NCBI RefSeq assembly: GCF_007859305.1
Contig: NZ_VOHE01000001.1
Location: 682,001 to 746,000 of the forward strand
Reading direction: 5' to 3'
Length of the DNA: 64,000 nt
Origin: Luteimonas wenzhouensis
GTDB lineage: Bacteria; Pseudomonadota; Gammaproteobacteria; Xanthomonadales; Xanthomonadaceae
In this document: positions 1-11,105 of the stretch, in pieces
How positions within the stretch are numbered: the stretch's first letter is position 1
Layout: each line of letters opens with the position of its first letter
Translations under genes and position numbers: made by a program
The notes under the pieces: generated by a model
Told to the model about the DNA's origin: nothing
Seen by the model: the letters and a program-made list of their open reading frames with translations, nothing else
The model's database searches: none

Positions 1-946
1 CACCGGCCGCCACCGCGCCCTCGCCGTCGACAGTGGCATCGTCGCTGCCGTCGTCGGCGCCGTCGGCCTTGAAGTAGCGGTCGGTGTGTTCGGCGACGGC
101 CGCGACCTCGTCGACCGCCCCCGCCAGCGTGTCCACGGCGCCGGCCAGTTCGCCCACCGAGCCGGCCACCGCGTCGACCTGCCCGACCGTGGCCGCATCG
201 CTCGCGGCGACGCCGTCGGCGACATTGACGATCCTGCGCGTGGCCGGGCCGAGGCCGCCCGCGCCGCCACCGTTGCCCACCGACACGACGCCGGCCTCGG
301 TGGCGCGCGCGCCGTAGCCCAGGGCCACGCTGCCACCCGCCGCGGGGGCAACGTAGGCATTGAAGCCCATCGCCACCGCGCCTTCGGAATGGGCCTGCGC
401 GCCCTGGCCGGCCGCGGTGCTGCGCAGTCCCAGCGCCTGGGTGGCGCTGCCCAGCGCGGTGGACGCGGTGCCCGAGGCCAGCGCGTTGGAGCCGACCGCC
501 GTCGCGTTGGACTGCAGGGCCCGCGCGTTGTTGCCCAACGCGCTGGCGCTGGTGTGGGTCGCGCGCGCCGCGTTGCCGAGCGCGGTGGAGCCGGCGCCGC
601 TGGCGATCGCGCCGTCGCCGCAGGCCAGTGACGCGGTGCCCGTGGCCGCCGCGGTGCCGCAGGCGTCGGCCACGTCCGCCGGCCCCTTCCCGGGCGGCGG
701 CTTGGGCCCGGGCTTGTCCTGGCCGGGCGCGGGCGCATGCGCCGGAGGCCCGTGCCCGTCCCCCGGCTTCTTGCCGCCACCCGGGCCCTGCGCCAGCGCG
801 CCGGCCGATACGGCGAGCGCCGCGGTGGCCACCACCGCCTGCAGCAGGCGCGCGCCCTTGCCCTTACCCCTGGCCCGCGCGTGCTCCGAAGCCACGACCA
901 CCTGGCCGCTCGACTGGTTCCAGATCCGGGTGTAGATGCGATTCAT
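1..946 (-). CDS. Trimeric autotransporter adhesin (YadA-like), N-terminal part, runs off window edge
   Basis: Reading the minus strand from the ATG at 944-946, the frame stays open to base 2, so 315 codons are visible and the C-terminal anchor lies outside the window. The first ~25 residues (MNRIYTRIWNQSSGQ...) match the extended signal peptide region typical of large autotransporters. A hydrophobic segment and a cleavage site near residue 52 (AGALAQ) follow, then a Gly/Pro/Lys-rich linker. From about residue 100 there are repeated S/T-x-A-L-G and A-x-A-x-G units, as in YadA-like head beta-rolls. A neck-like stretch (RRIVNVADGVAASDAATVGQ) comes next. Two Cys lie near residues 90-105. The expected role is a surface-anchored adhesin secreted by the type Vc route. 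The family call is firm; the ligand and full length are unknown. Confidence 0.85.
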   Translation of the reverse strand, partial: MNRIYTRIWNQSSGQVVVASEHARARGKGKGARLLQAVVATAALAVSAGALAQGPGGGKKPGDGHGPPAHAPAPGQDKPGPKPPPGKGPADVADACGTAAATGTASLACGDGAIASGAGSTALGNAARATHTSASALGNNARALQSNATAVGSNALASGTASTALGSATQALGLRSTAAGQGAQAHSEGAVAMGFNAYVAPAAGGSVALGYGARATEAGVVSVGNGGGAGGLGPATRRIVNVADGVAASDAATVGQVDAVAGSVGELAGAVDTLAGAVDEVAAVAEHTDRYFKADGADDGSDDATVDGEGAVAAG

Positions 947-1447
947 CGAAAAGCTCCCTCTTGACGTGAAGTGCGGCGGAATCCGACGGGAAGGCCCGCG
1001 GTCGCGCTGCGGCCGGCGGGCCGGTGATCGTCAGGGGAAGGAGGCGGGCGTATCGGAACGCCGACAGACTGGTGCGGGCCCACTTCCCTGTGTGATTCGG
1101 TAGCGCGTCCTGAACGCTCCTCGAATGCTTGCGTCTGTGACGATACTCACCGCGGTTGACGAAATTTGTCAATCGCTTCCGACGCAAAGCGTCACTATCT
1201 GCCCTGAGCGGGCAACATTCGACCCTACTATCAACAGGTTGCAGGCCAAAGCGGTCGCTGGACCTTCAGACCGGCGTCCAAGTGACCCTTTCCCGGGAAT
1301 GCTGCATCGCCGCAACGACCCGCCATCGCGCAGGCGCCACCCGCGGCAGGGCGGCTGCGGGCGACGGCGAAGAAGCGTCCAGGACTTCGGGCAGGCGCGG
1401 CGTGACCGGAAGGTCGACACCGCGCGCGGGCATGCCCGCGCCGGGGC
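947..1447 (-). promoter_or_regulatory. Upstream region of the adhesin gene, with promoter and two dyads
   Basis: This 501-bp stretch has no convincing gene. On the minus strand a perfect -35 (TTGACA, plus-strand 1167-1172) is followed by an 18-bp spacer and a weak -10 (GAGTAT, 1143-1148), giving a leader of roughly 190 nt before the adhesin ATG. The -35 overlaps an almost perfect 17-bp dyad at 1156-1172 (TTGAC-N7-GTCAA). A second perfect dyad, GACGC-AAA-GCGTC, lies at 1181-1193. Both look like operator candidates. An 18-bp perfect palindrome at 1424-1441, just past the purL stop, may be a hairpin but has no T-tract. The remainder shows nothing I recognise. Confidence 0.5.
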
Positions 1448-5371
<3,924 letters not shown>

Positions 5372-5400
5372 GTCCGGACGATACTGGGAGCGGGCCGCCT

Positions 5401-5406
5401 ATTGTA
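5401..5406 (-). promoter_or_regulatory. Candidate purL -10 box
   Basis: TACAAT on the minus strand lies about 30 nt before the purL ATG, in the 79-bp gap after dsbC. This places a start near 5394 and a leader of about 23 nt. No clear -35 is visible, so confidence is modest. Confidence 0.4.
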
Positions 5407-5450
5407 ATGGGCTTTGCGGCGCGCCGCCCGGCCCCGGCCGCGGCGGGGGT

Positions 5451-6290
5451 TCAGCCGCCCCGGTCGGCGTCGGCGGCCTCGGCCGCCTCGACCTGCTGCA
5501 GCATCGACAGCAGCGCGTCGGGCGGCAGGTAGCCCGGCATCTGCACCCCGCTCCGGGTGACGATCATCGGGGTGCCGGTCAGGCCCACGCGCTGGCCCAG
5601 CTCGTAGTGCCGCGCGACCGGGTTGTCGCAGCTGCGCGGCGGCACCGGCCGCCCGTTCTTGGCGTCGGTAAGCGCCTTGCGGCGGTCGGGGGCGCACCAG
5701 ACCGCCTCCATCAGGGCGAAGTCGGCGGTGTCCGGGCCCATGCGCGGGAACGCCAGGTACTCGACCGCGATGCCGCGGCGGTTGTACTCGGCGATCTCCT
5801 GGTGGAGCTTGCGGCAATAGCCGCATTCGACGTCGGTGAACACCGAGACGGTGTAGCGCGGGTTGGGCGGCGCGAACACGATGCGCTCCTCGTCGGGCAC
5901 CTCGGCCAGCAGGCGCCGGCGGACCGCGGCCACCCCGGCGCGGCTGACGTCGCGCCGCGCCTCCACGTCGAACAGGCTGCCCTGCAGCAGGTACTTGCCA
6001 TCGTCGCTGACGTAGAGCGTCTGCCCGGACACGATCACCTCGCGGAAGCCGGCCAGGGGCGCCGGCCCGATCGCGTCGATCTGGATGTCCGGGCTGATCG
6101 ACTCGATCGCCTGGCGCGCGCGGTCCTCGGGCGTGCCCGGGACCGTGCGGATCTGCCCGACCGGGGCCGCGGCCTCCGCGACGGCGGTCCCTGCCGGCGC
6201 CCCGGCCTCGCCGGAGTCCGGGGCCTGGGCGCAAGCCGACAGGCTGGCCACGCACAGCGCGGAGAACAGGAGGCTGGAATGCAGGGACAT
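5451..6290 (-). CDS. dsbC: DsbC-family thiol:disulfide isomerase, predicted lipoprotein
   Basis: The 279-aa protein has a DsbC-type N-terminal dimerisation domain (about residues 50-120) and a thioredoxin fold carrying the CxxC motif C156-G-Y-C159. The cis-Pro region (GLTGTPMIV) is present. It should isomerise wrong disulfides in periplasmic proteins, kept reduced by DsbD. The frame is open 33 codons further upstream with Arg/Pro-rich, non-protein-like sequence. I chose the ATG at 6290 because it directly begins a signal peptide (MSLHSSLLFSALCVASLSAC) with a lipobox ending at C20. A lipid anchor is unusual compared with the soluble E. coli DsbC. The gene sits between asnB and purL on the same strand. 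Confidence 0.9.
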   Translation of the reverse strand: MSLHSSLLFSALCVASLSACAQAPDSGEAGAPAGTAVAEAAAPVGQIRTVPGTPEDRARQAIESISPDIQIDAIGPAPLAGFREVIVSGQTLYVSDDGKYLLQGSLFDVEARRDVSRAGVAAVRRRLLAEVPDEERIVFAPPNPRYTVSVFTDVECGYCRKLHQEIAEYNRRGIAVEYLAFPRMGPDTADFALMEAVWCAPDRRKALTDAKNGRPVPPRSCDNPVARHYELGQRVGLTGTPMIVTRSGVQMPGYLPPDALLSMLQQVEAAEAADADRGG

Positions 6291-6422
6291 CGGCTGGGCG
6301 CGCGGACGCGTTCGGCGGGTGGGCCCCGATTGTCGCACGAGGCGCCGTCGCGGCCGCCCGCGGGGCGTCCCCGGCGGGCGGCCGTTCAAGTCCGGTAGAA
6401 CTTGCCGGTGCCCCCGCGTCGT

Positions 6423-8120
6423 TCAGGCCGCCGGCAGCGCCTGCGCGTGCACACCCGCGACCGCGCGCCCCGACGGATCGGCCATCGCCGCGAAACTGGT
6501 GTCCCAGGCGATCGCCGCGGGCGAGGAGCAGGCGATGGACTTGCCGCCTGGCACGGTCTGGGCACAGGCCGGGCCCGGATAGAACTGTTCGAACAGCGCC
6601 CGGTAGTAGTACGCCTCCTTGGTCTGCGGCGGGTTGTGCGGGAAGCGCCGCTCGGCCGCCGCCAGCTCCCGGTCCGAGACCTGGGCCTCGGCGTGCGCCT
6701 TGAGCCCGTCGATCCAGCCGTAGCCCACGCCGTCGCTGAACTGTTCCTTCTGCCGCCACAGGATCGAGTCGGGCAGGTAGCCGTCGAAGGCCTGGCGCAG
6801 CACGCCCTTCTCCATGCGCTGGGCGTCGGCGCGGGCCGGGTCGACCATCTTGTACTTCGCGTCCATGCGCATCGCCACGTCCAGGAACTCGCGGTCCAGG
6901 AACGGCACCCGCGGCTCCACGCCCCAGGCCATCATCGACTTGTTGGCGCGCAGGCAGTCGTAGTTGTGCAGGGCGTCGAGCTTGCGCACCAGCTCCTCGT
7001 GGAACTCGCGCGGGTTCGGCGCCTTGTGGAAGTACAGGTAGCCGCCGAAGATCTCGTCGCTGCCCTCGCCCGAGAGCACCATCTTCACCCCCATCGCCTT
7101 GATCCGCCGCGCCAGCAGGTACATCGGCGTGGAGGCGCGGATGGTAGTGACGTCGTAGGTCTCGATGTGCCGGATCACCTCCGGCAGCGCGTCCAGGCCT
7201 TCCTGGAAGGTGTAGGTGAAGCCATGGTGCACGGTGCCGAGCGCTTCGGCCGCGATCTCGGCCGCGGCCAGGTCGGGCGAGCCCTCCAGGCCGATCGCGA
7301 ACGAGTGCAGGCGCGGCCACCAGGCCTCGCTGCGGTCGTCATCCTCGACCCGGCGCCGGGCGTAGCGGGCGGCCACCGCCGCCACCAGCGACGAATCCAG
7401 CCCGCCCGACAGCAGCACGCCATAGGGCACATCGCTCATCAGCTGGCGGTGCACCGCCGCCTCGAACGCCTCGCGCAGCGCGGCCGGGCCGACCTCGACC
7501 CCTTCGACCGCCGCGTAATCCCGCCACGGCCGGTCGTAGTAGCGCACCAGCGCGCCGCTGGCCGAGTCGTAGTAGTGGCCCGGCGGGAACTGCGCCACGT
7601 CGGCACAGATCGGCGCCAGCGCCTTCATCTCCGAGGCCACGCACAGGCGGCCGGCGCGGTCGTGGCCCCAGTACAGCGGCACCACCCCGATCGGATCGCG
7701 CGCCACCAGCGCGCGGCCGCGCCCGGCGTCCCACAGCGCGAACGCGAAGATGCCGTTGAGCCGGTTGAGGAACGAAGCGGGCGCGTCCTCGCGGTAGAGG
7801 GCGTTGATCACCTCGCAGTCCGAGCCGGTCTGGAAGGCATAGCCGCCGGCCAGTTCGCTCCGGAGTTCGCGGTGGTTGTAGATCTCGCCGTTGACCGCCA
7901 GCACCAAGCCGCCGTCGGCCGAACGCAGCGGCTGCGAACCGCCGGCCGGGTCGACGATCGCCAGCCGCTCGTGGACCAGGATCGCGCCGGCGTCGTGGTG
8001 GACACCGCTCCAGTCCGGGCCACGGTGGCGCTGCAACTGCGACAGTTCCAGCGCCTGCCGCCGCAGCGCCTGGACGTCGTCTCCGGGCTGCAGCCCGAAC
8101 ATGCCGAAAATCGAACACAT
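6423..8120 (-). CDS. asnB: Asparagine synthetase B, glutamine-hydrolysing
   Basis: The 565-aa protein makes asparagine from aspartate, ATP and glutamine. After Met removal, Cys2 (MCSIFGMFG) is the N-terminal nucleophile of a class II glutamine amidotransferase domain (about residues 2-190). The C-terminal synthetase domain has the pyrophosphate loop SGGLDSS at 238-244. Length and order match the E. coli AsnB type (about 554 aa). An AGGAG ribosome binding site lies 10 nt before the ATG. The gene is preceded by an Asn-rich leader peptide (8219-8311) and an intrinsic terminator (8165-8194), so expression is probably controlled by asparaginyl-tRNA supply through attenuation. Confidence 0.97.
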   Translation of the reverse strand: MCSIFGMFGLQPGDDVQALRRQALELSQLQRHRGPDWSGVHHDAGAILVHERLAIVDPAGGSQPLRSADGGLVLAVNGEIYNHRELRSELAGGYAFQTGSDCEVINALYREDAPASFLNRLNGIFAFALWDAGRGRALVARDPIGVVPLYWGHDRAGRLCVASEMKALAPICADVAQFPPGHYYDSASGALVRYYDRPWRDYAAVEGVEVGPAALREAFEAAVHRQLMSDVPYGVLLSGGLDSSLVAAVAARYARRRVEDDDRSEAWWPRLHSFAIGLEGSPDLAAAEIAAEALGTVHHGFTYTFQEGLDALPEVIRHIETYDVTTIRASTPMYLLARRIKAMGVKMVLSGEGSDEIFGGYLYFHKAPNPREFHEELVRKLDALHNYDCLRANKSMMAWGVEPRVPFLDREFLDVAMRMDAKYKMVDPARADAQRMEKGVLRQAFDGYLPDSILWRQKEQFSDGVGYGWIDGLKAHAEAQVSDRELAAAERRFPHNPPQTKEAYYYRALFEQFYPGPACAQTVPGGKSIACSSPAAIAWDTSFAAMADPSGRAVAGVHAQALPAA

Positions 8121-8164
8121 CGATCACGCACTCCTGGTCGGCCCGGCCATCCCGGGCGCACACG

Positions 8165-8194
8165 AAAAAGGCCCGCACCTTGCGATGCGGGCCT
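8165..8194 (-). terminator. Attenuator: intrinsic terminator between leader peptide and asnB
   Basis: On the minus strand the arm AGGCCCGCA (8186-8194) pairs perfectly with TGCGGGCCT (8169-8177) across an 8-nt loop and runs into five T residues (8165-8169). It lies 24 nt after the leader stop codon and 44 nt before the asnB ATG, so it can only end transcripts that start upstream of asnB. The upstream arm can instead pair with leader codons 25-28 (8230-8239, GCGGGCTGCA), ten base pairs with one bulged base. That gives mutually exclusive terminator and antiterminator structures. The structures are read by eye; the folding was not computed. Confidence 0.85.
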
Positions 8195-8218
8195 GCATTG
8201 GCGGCGTTGTAGGAAGTA

Positions 8219-8311
8219 CTACGCCAGGTTGCAGCCCGCTTCGCGCACGCGATTGTTCGCCGCGCGGTTGCGGTTGCGGACGTTCGCGTTGCGGAAGGAC
8301 TGCAGGGCCAT
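8219..8311 (-). CDS. Asparagine-rich leader peptide of asnB (30 aa)
   Basis: The minus-strand ATG at 8309-8311 opens a 30-codon frame ending with TAG at 8219-8221. The peptide is MALQSFRNANVRNRNRAANN followed by RVREAGCNLA. Asparagine occupies 7 of 30 positions, six of them in residues 8-20. It contains many Arg and no recognisable domain. There is no Shine-Dalgarno sequence; a -10-like TACCGT ends six bases before the ATG, so the transcript may begin at the AUG. Position, composition and the following terminator fit a leader whose translation speed reports charged tRNA-Asn. I infer that ribosomes stalling at the Asn codons leave codons 25-28 free to form the antiterminator. Confidence 0.8.
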   Translation of the reverse strand: MALQSFRNANVRNRNRAANNRVREAGCNLA

Positions 8312-8317
8312 GGCGCG

Positions 8318-8347
8318 ACGGTACCGCGGCGCGCCCGGGGCTTGCAA
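8318..8347 (-). promoter_or_regulatory. Candidate promoter of the asnB leader, overlapping a dyad
   Basis: The minus strand shows a -35 TTGCAA (8342-8347), an 18-bp spacer and a -10 TACCGT (8318-8323), six bases before the leader ATG. The -35 overlaps a perfect 13-bp dyad TGCAA-CAG-TTGCA (8343-8355), which could also bind a regulator and faces the divergent kinase gene. The match to consensus is partial, so this is a candidate only. Confidence 0.45.
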
Positions 8348-8433
8348 CAGTTGCAGACACAACCGTCACCAGCGCGGCGGAATACTCGCCGGGGGCCGGT
8401 CGCCGGCCCGGGGATCCATCCGGAGGCACGACC

Positions 8434-10104
8434 TTGAGCGAGACCATGCAGCGGCTGTCGAGAACGTCCCAGGTGGTCGCGATGCTCGCGCGCTACCGGC
8501 GCGCCGGCATCCTTACCGGCTTCGACCTCAGCGAGGCGGAGGAAGACCCCGTCGACGGCGAGACCGACGAACTGGCCGAGCGCTTCGTCGCCGACCTCGA
8601 GGCGATGGGGCCGGCCTTCGTCAAGCTCGGCCAGGCGCTGTCCACCCGGCCGGACCTGGTCCCGGCCAGCTGGATCACCGCGCTCGAGCGCACCCAGGAC
8701 GACGCCACGCCGGCGCCGGTCGACGACATCGAGGCGCTGCTGGAGAAGGAGCTGGGCGTGCGCGCCAGCAAGGTGTTCTCCGAGATCGACCCCGAGCCCA
8801 TGGCCGCCGCGTCGCTGGCCCAGGTGCACCGCGCGGTGCTGCGCGACGGCCGGGTGGTGGCGCTGAAGATCCAGCGCCCGGACGTGGCCTGCGCCTGCCG
8901 CGTGGACCTCGACGTGCTGGCGGGCCTGGCCGGCACCGCCGACGCGCTCACCGACGCCGGCCGCCGCATGCGCCTGGCCGACTGGATCGCCGAATTCCGC
9001 AAGGCGATGCTCGACGAGCTCGACTACCGGATCGAGGCCGAGAACCTGGAGCGTTTCGCGCGCCACCTCGCCGGCTACGAGCGGCTGCGCGTGCCGCGCC
9101 CGCTGTGGGACTACGTCACCCCGCGGCTGCTGGTGATGGAATGGATCGACGGCATCAACGTCACCAGGATCAGCGGTCTGCGGCGCACCGAGGAGGACAC
9201 CGCCCCGGCGACCGTGGAGCTGCTGCGCGCCTACCTCGACCAGGTGTTCGTGCACGGCGACATCCATGCCGATCCGCATCCCGGCAACGTGCTGCTGTGC
9301 CCGGACGGACGCATCGCCCTGATCGACCTGGGCATGGTCGCGACCATCCCGCCGCGCCAGCGCGAGCGGCTGCTCAAGCTGGTGTTCGCCGCGGTCGACA
9401 GCCGCGGCGAGGACGTGGCGCGCGAGCTGGTGGCGCTGGGCACGCGGCTGGAGGACTTCGACGAGTCGGCCTGCGTGCGCGAGGTGTCGCAGGTGGTGGC
9501 GCGCTATTCCGGCTCCGCCCGCCGCACGTCCGAGGGCCGGATGGTGCTGGAACTGGTGCGCCGCTCCACCGAGTGCGGGCTGCGCACGCCGCCGGAGATC
9601 AGCCTGCTGGGCAAGACCCTGCTCAACCTCGAACGCGTCGTCGACGCGCTGGCGCCGGACGTGGACGTGCGCCGCGAGATTGAATCGCACCTGCAGTCGC
9701 TGATGCGCGAGCGCCTGCGCCAGTCGCTCTCGCCGACCAACCTCGCCGCCGAGGCGATGGAGCTGCAGGAGCTGGTGCGCGAAGCGCCGCGCAAGCTGTC
9801 CGACGCGCTGTCGCTGGTCGCGGCCAACCGCCTGCAGGTGCGCCTGGCGGGCCTGGACGATTCGCGACTGATGGAAAACCTGCAGAAGATCGCCAACCGC
9901 ATTGCCTCGGCGGTGGTGATCGCCGCCCTGCTGCTGTCCTCGACCCAGCTGATGAGGATGGAGGCGGGCCCGACCCTGCTGGGCTATCCCGCGCTCGCCG
10001 TGGTGATGTTCCTGGTCGCCGCGGTGCTGGGCCTGATGCTGGTGGTGAGCGCCATGCGCCACGACCGCCTCGCCCGTCCAGTCGAGCGCACCGGGACCGA
10101 ATAG
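8434..10104 (+). CDS. ABC1/AarF/UbiB-family atypical protein kinase-like membrane protein
   Basis: The 556-aa protein has the family marks in order: KxGQ motif (64-67), Ala-rich loop MAAASLAQVH (123-132), Lys145 (VALKIQRP), catalytic-type HGD (274-276), DPHPGN (280-285) and DLG (298-300). Two C-terminal membrane helices end the protein. UbiB-type members bind the membrane and support ubiquinone synthesis, probably as ATPases acting on lipid intermediates. The start is TTG at 8434 because GGAGG (8422-8426) lies 7 nt before it; the in-frame ATG at 8446 would be 19 nt away. It is divergent from asnB. Whether this is the main UbiB or a paralogue cannot be told here. Confidence 0.88.
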   Translation: MSETMQRLSRTSQVVAMLARYRRAGILTGFDLSEAEEDPVDGETDELAERFVADLEAMGPAFVKLGQALSTRPDLVPASWITALERTQDDATPAPVDDIEALLEKELGVRASKVFSEIDPEPMAAASLAQVHRAVLRDGRVVALKIQRPDVACACRVDLDVLAGLAGTADALTDAGRRMRLADWIAEFRKAMLDELDYRIEAENLERFARHLAGYERLRVPRPLWDYVTPRLLVMEWIDGINVTRISGLRRTEEDTAPATVELLRAYLDQVFVHGDIHADPHPGNVLLCPDGRIALIDLGMVATIPPRQRERLLKLVFAAVDSRGEDVARELVALGTRLEDFDESACVREVSQVVARYSGSARRTSEGRMVLELVRRSTECGLRTPPEISLLGKTLLNLERVVDALAPDVDVRREIESHLQSLMRERLRQSLSPTNLAAEAMELQELVREAPRKLSDALSLVAANRLQVRLAGLDDSRLMENLQKIANRIASAVVIAALLLSSTQLMRMEAGPTLLGYPALAVVMFLVAAVLGLMLVVSAMRHDRLARPVERTGTE

Positions 10105-10130
10105 CCCCCGCGCCCCTCCCAAGCCCCCTC

Positions 10131-10158
10131 TCCTGTAGGAGCGGCTTCAGCCGCGACC
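10131..10158. repeat. REP-like palindromic element
   Basis: The sequence GTAGGAGCGGCTTCAGCCGC and flanks contains an imperfect inverted repeat (GCGGCT-TC-AGCCGC). The same core recurs twice at 14317-14391. It looks like the extragenic palindromic family common in Xanthomonadaceae. It lies 26 bp after the kinase stop and may act as a transcription end or mRNA-stabilising hairpin. Confidence 0.75.
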
Positions 10159-10265
10159 ACCCATCGGGGATGGCGCCACCCGCGCACCTGCACGCAGGCA
10201 ACATCCGCACCACCGATGACCCTGCGCCACCTGGGCGCCAGAGCCGGACTCACGCTCAAACCATG

Positions 10266-10294
10266 TTGCGCCGCGGGTTCGACGTCCCTAGACT
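10266..10294 (+). promoter_or_regulatory. Candidate promoter of the accessory island
   Basis: TTGCGC (10266-10271) and TAGACT (10289-10294) are separated by 17 bp. A start near 10301 would give a leader of about 118 nt before the lipoprotein ATG. It lies in a 314-bp stretch (10105-10418) with no gene; apart from this and the REP element I see nothing there. Confidence 0.4.
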
Positions 10295-10418
10295 GGCATC
10301 GCACGCACGGCGCCGGAACGCGCCCTTCCCGAAGGCAAATGGAGCTGCCCGTGTGTCCCCACCCCAATGCCGCGGCCCCGGTGGCCGCCCGCCAGGCGCG
10401 CCGCATCGCCGTCCGGGG

Positions 10419-11078
10419 ATGACGCTCCGGACGCTTCTTGCCCTGACTACAGGACTGCTCGCCATGACCGCCTGCGTGGACGGGCCACGGGCCGATGCGT
10501 CGCACCCGCACTCGCGCCCGGGCAACTTCCCCGTCGTCGAACCGTTCGCCCTGGAGCAGGCGGGCAGCCGGCTCACCGTGGACTTCGAGTTGCCGGAAGC
10601 CCCTCGGAACGGCGGGCCCAGACCGGTCTTCATCGGGTTTCGCGCCGTGAACGCGACGTCTGACGGATCTGACGAGATGTTGCGAAACTCGGTCCAGTTG
10701 ACCGAGTACCTGCATGAGTCAGCGCTGCCCGTCCGCATTCGACTCAGGCGCATCGCCGGTGCCCACGAGGACCCCGTGCTCCTGTACGACATCCACAGGA
10801 ACATCGCCGACCTCGAAACCCGATATGAGCCCCATCCCGGAGAGATCTTCACCAACCATCCAGCTGCGAGCACCGACAACACACCCCTGATCGATGCCGG
10901 CCTGTTCCGGGATGACGAGGTTTATTACGTCCACCAGTTCGCCCAGATCGTTCCGCAACCAGGGACGTATCGCGTGGAGGTGGAGAGCCTGGAGTCACAT
11001 CCGGTCCTGGAACAGCTGAAGCGGAAGTTGCCGAAGCTGCGTTACGAACTTCTTGTTTCCCACTACTACCCCCGGTGA
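10419..11078 (+). CDS. Predicted outer-membrane lipoprotein, DUF5625-like; possible immunity protein
   Basis: The 219-aa protein starts with a signal peptide and a lipobox ending at C19 (LLAMTAC). The residue after the Cys is Val, which would favour sorting to the outer membrane by the E. coli rule. The rest is a beta-rich domain (VDFELPEAP, RPVFIGFRAV, LPVRIRLRRI, PGTYRVEVESLE). It resembles, from memory, the DUF5625 lipoproteins of Xanthomonadaceae; I cannot search. The frame is open 83 codons upstream, but that part is Arg/Pro-rich and the ATG at 10419 directly begins the signal peptide. The downstream gene starts 27 nt later in the same frame. Context suggests it protects against the product of that gene. 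The function is inferred, not shown. Confidence 0.65.
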   Translation: MTLRTLLALTTGLLAMTACVDGPRADASHPHSRPGNFPVVEPFALEQAGSRLTVDFELPEAPRNGGPRPVFIGFRAVNATSDGSDEMLRNSVQLTEYLHESALPVRIRLRRIAGAHEDPVLLYDIHRNIADLETRYEPHPGEIFTNHPAASTDNTPLIDAGLFRDDEVYYVHQFAQIVPQPGTYRVEVESLESHPVLEQLKRKLPKLRYELLVSHYYPR

Positions 11079-11105
11079 GTTCCCACAGCCCATAGGCATC
11101 GCCCC

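Noticed and set aside
1424..1441. An 18-bp perfect palindrome after purL as a terminator
   Set aside because: There is no T-tract on either side and such GC palindromes are common here. It is noted only as a possible hairpin.
8446..10104. ATG start for the ABC1/UbiB-like gene
   Set aside because: The GGAGG site is 19 nt from this ATG but 7 nt from the in-frame TTG at 8434.
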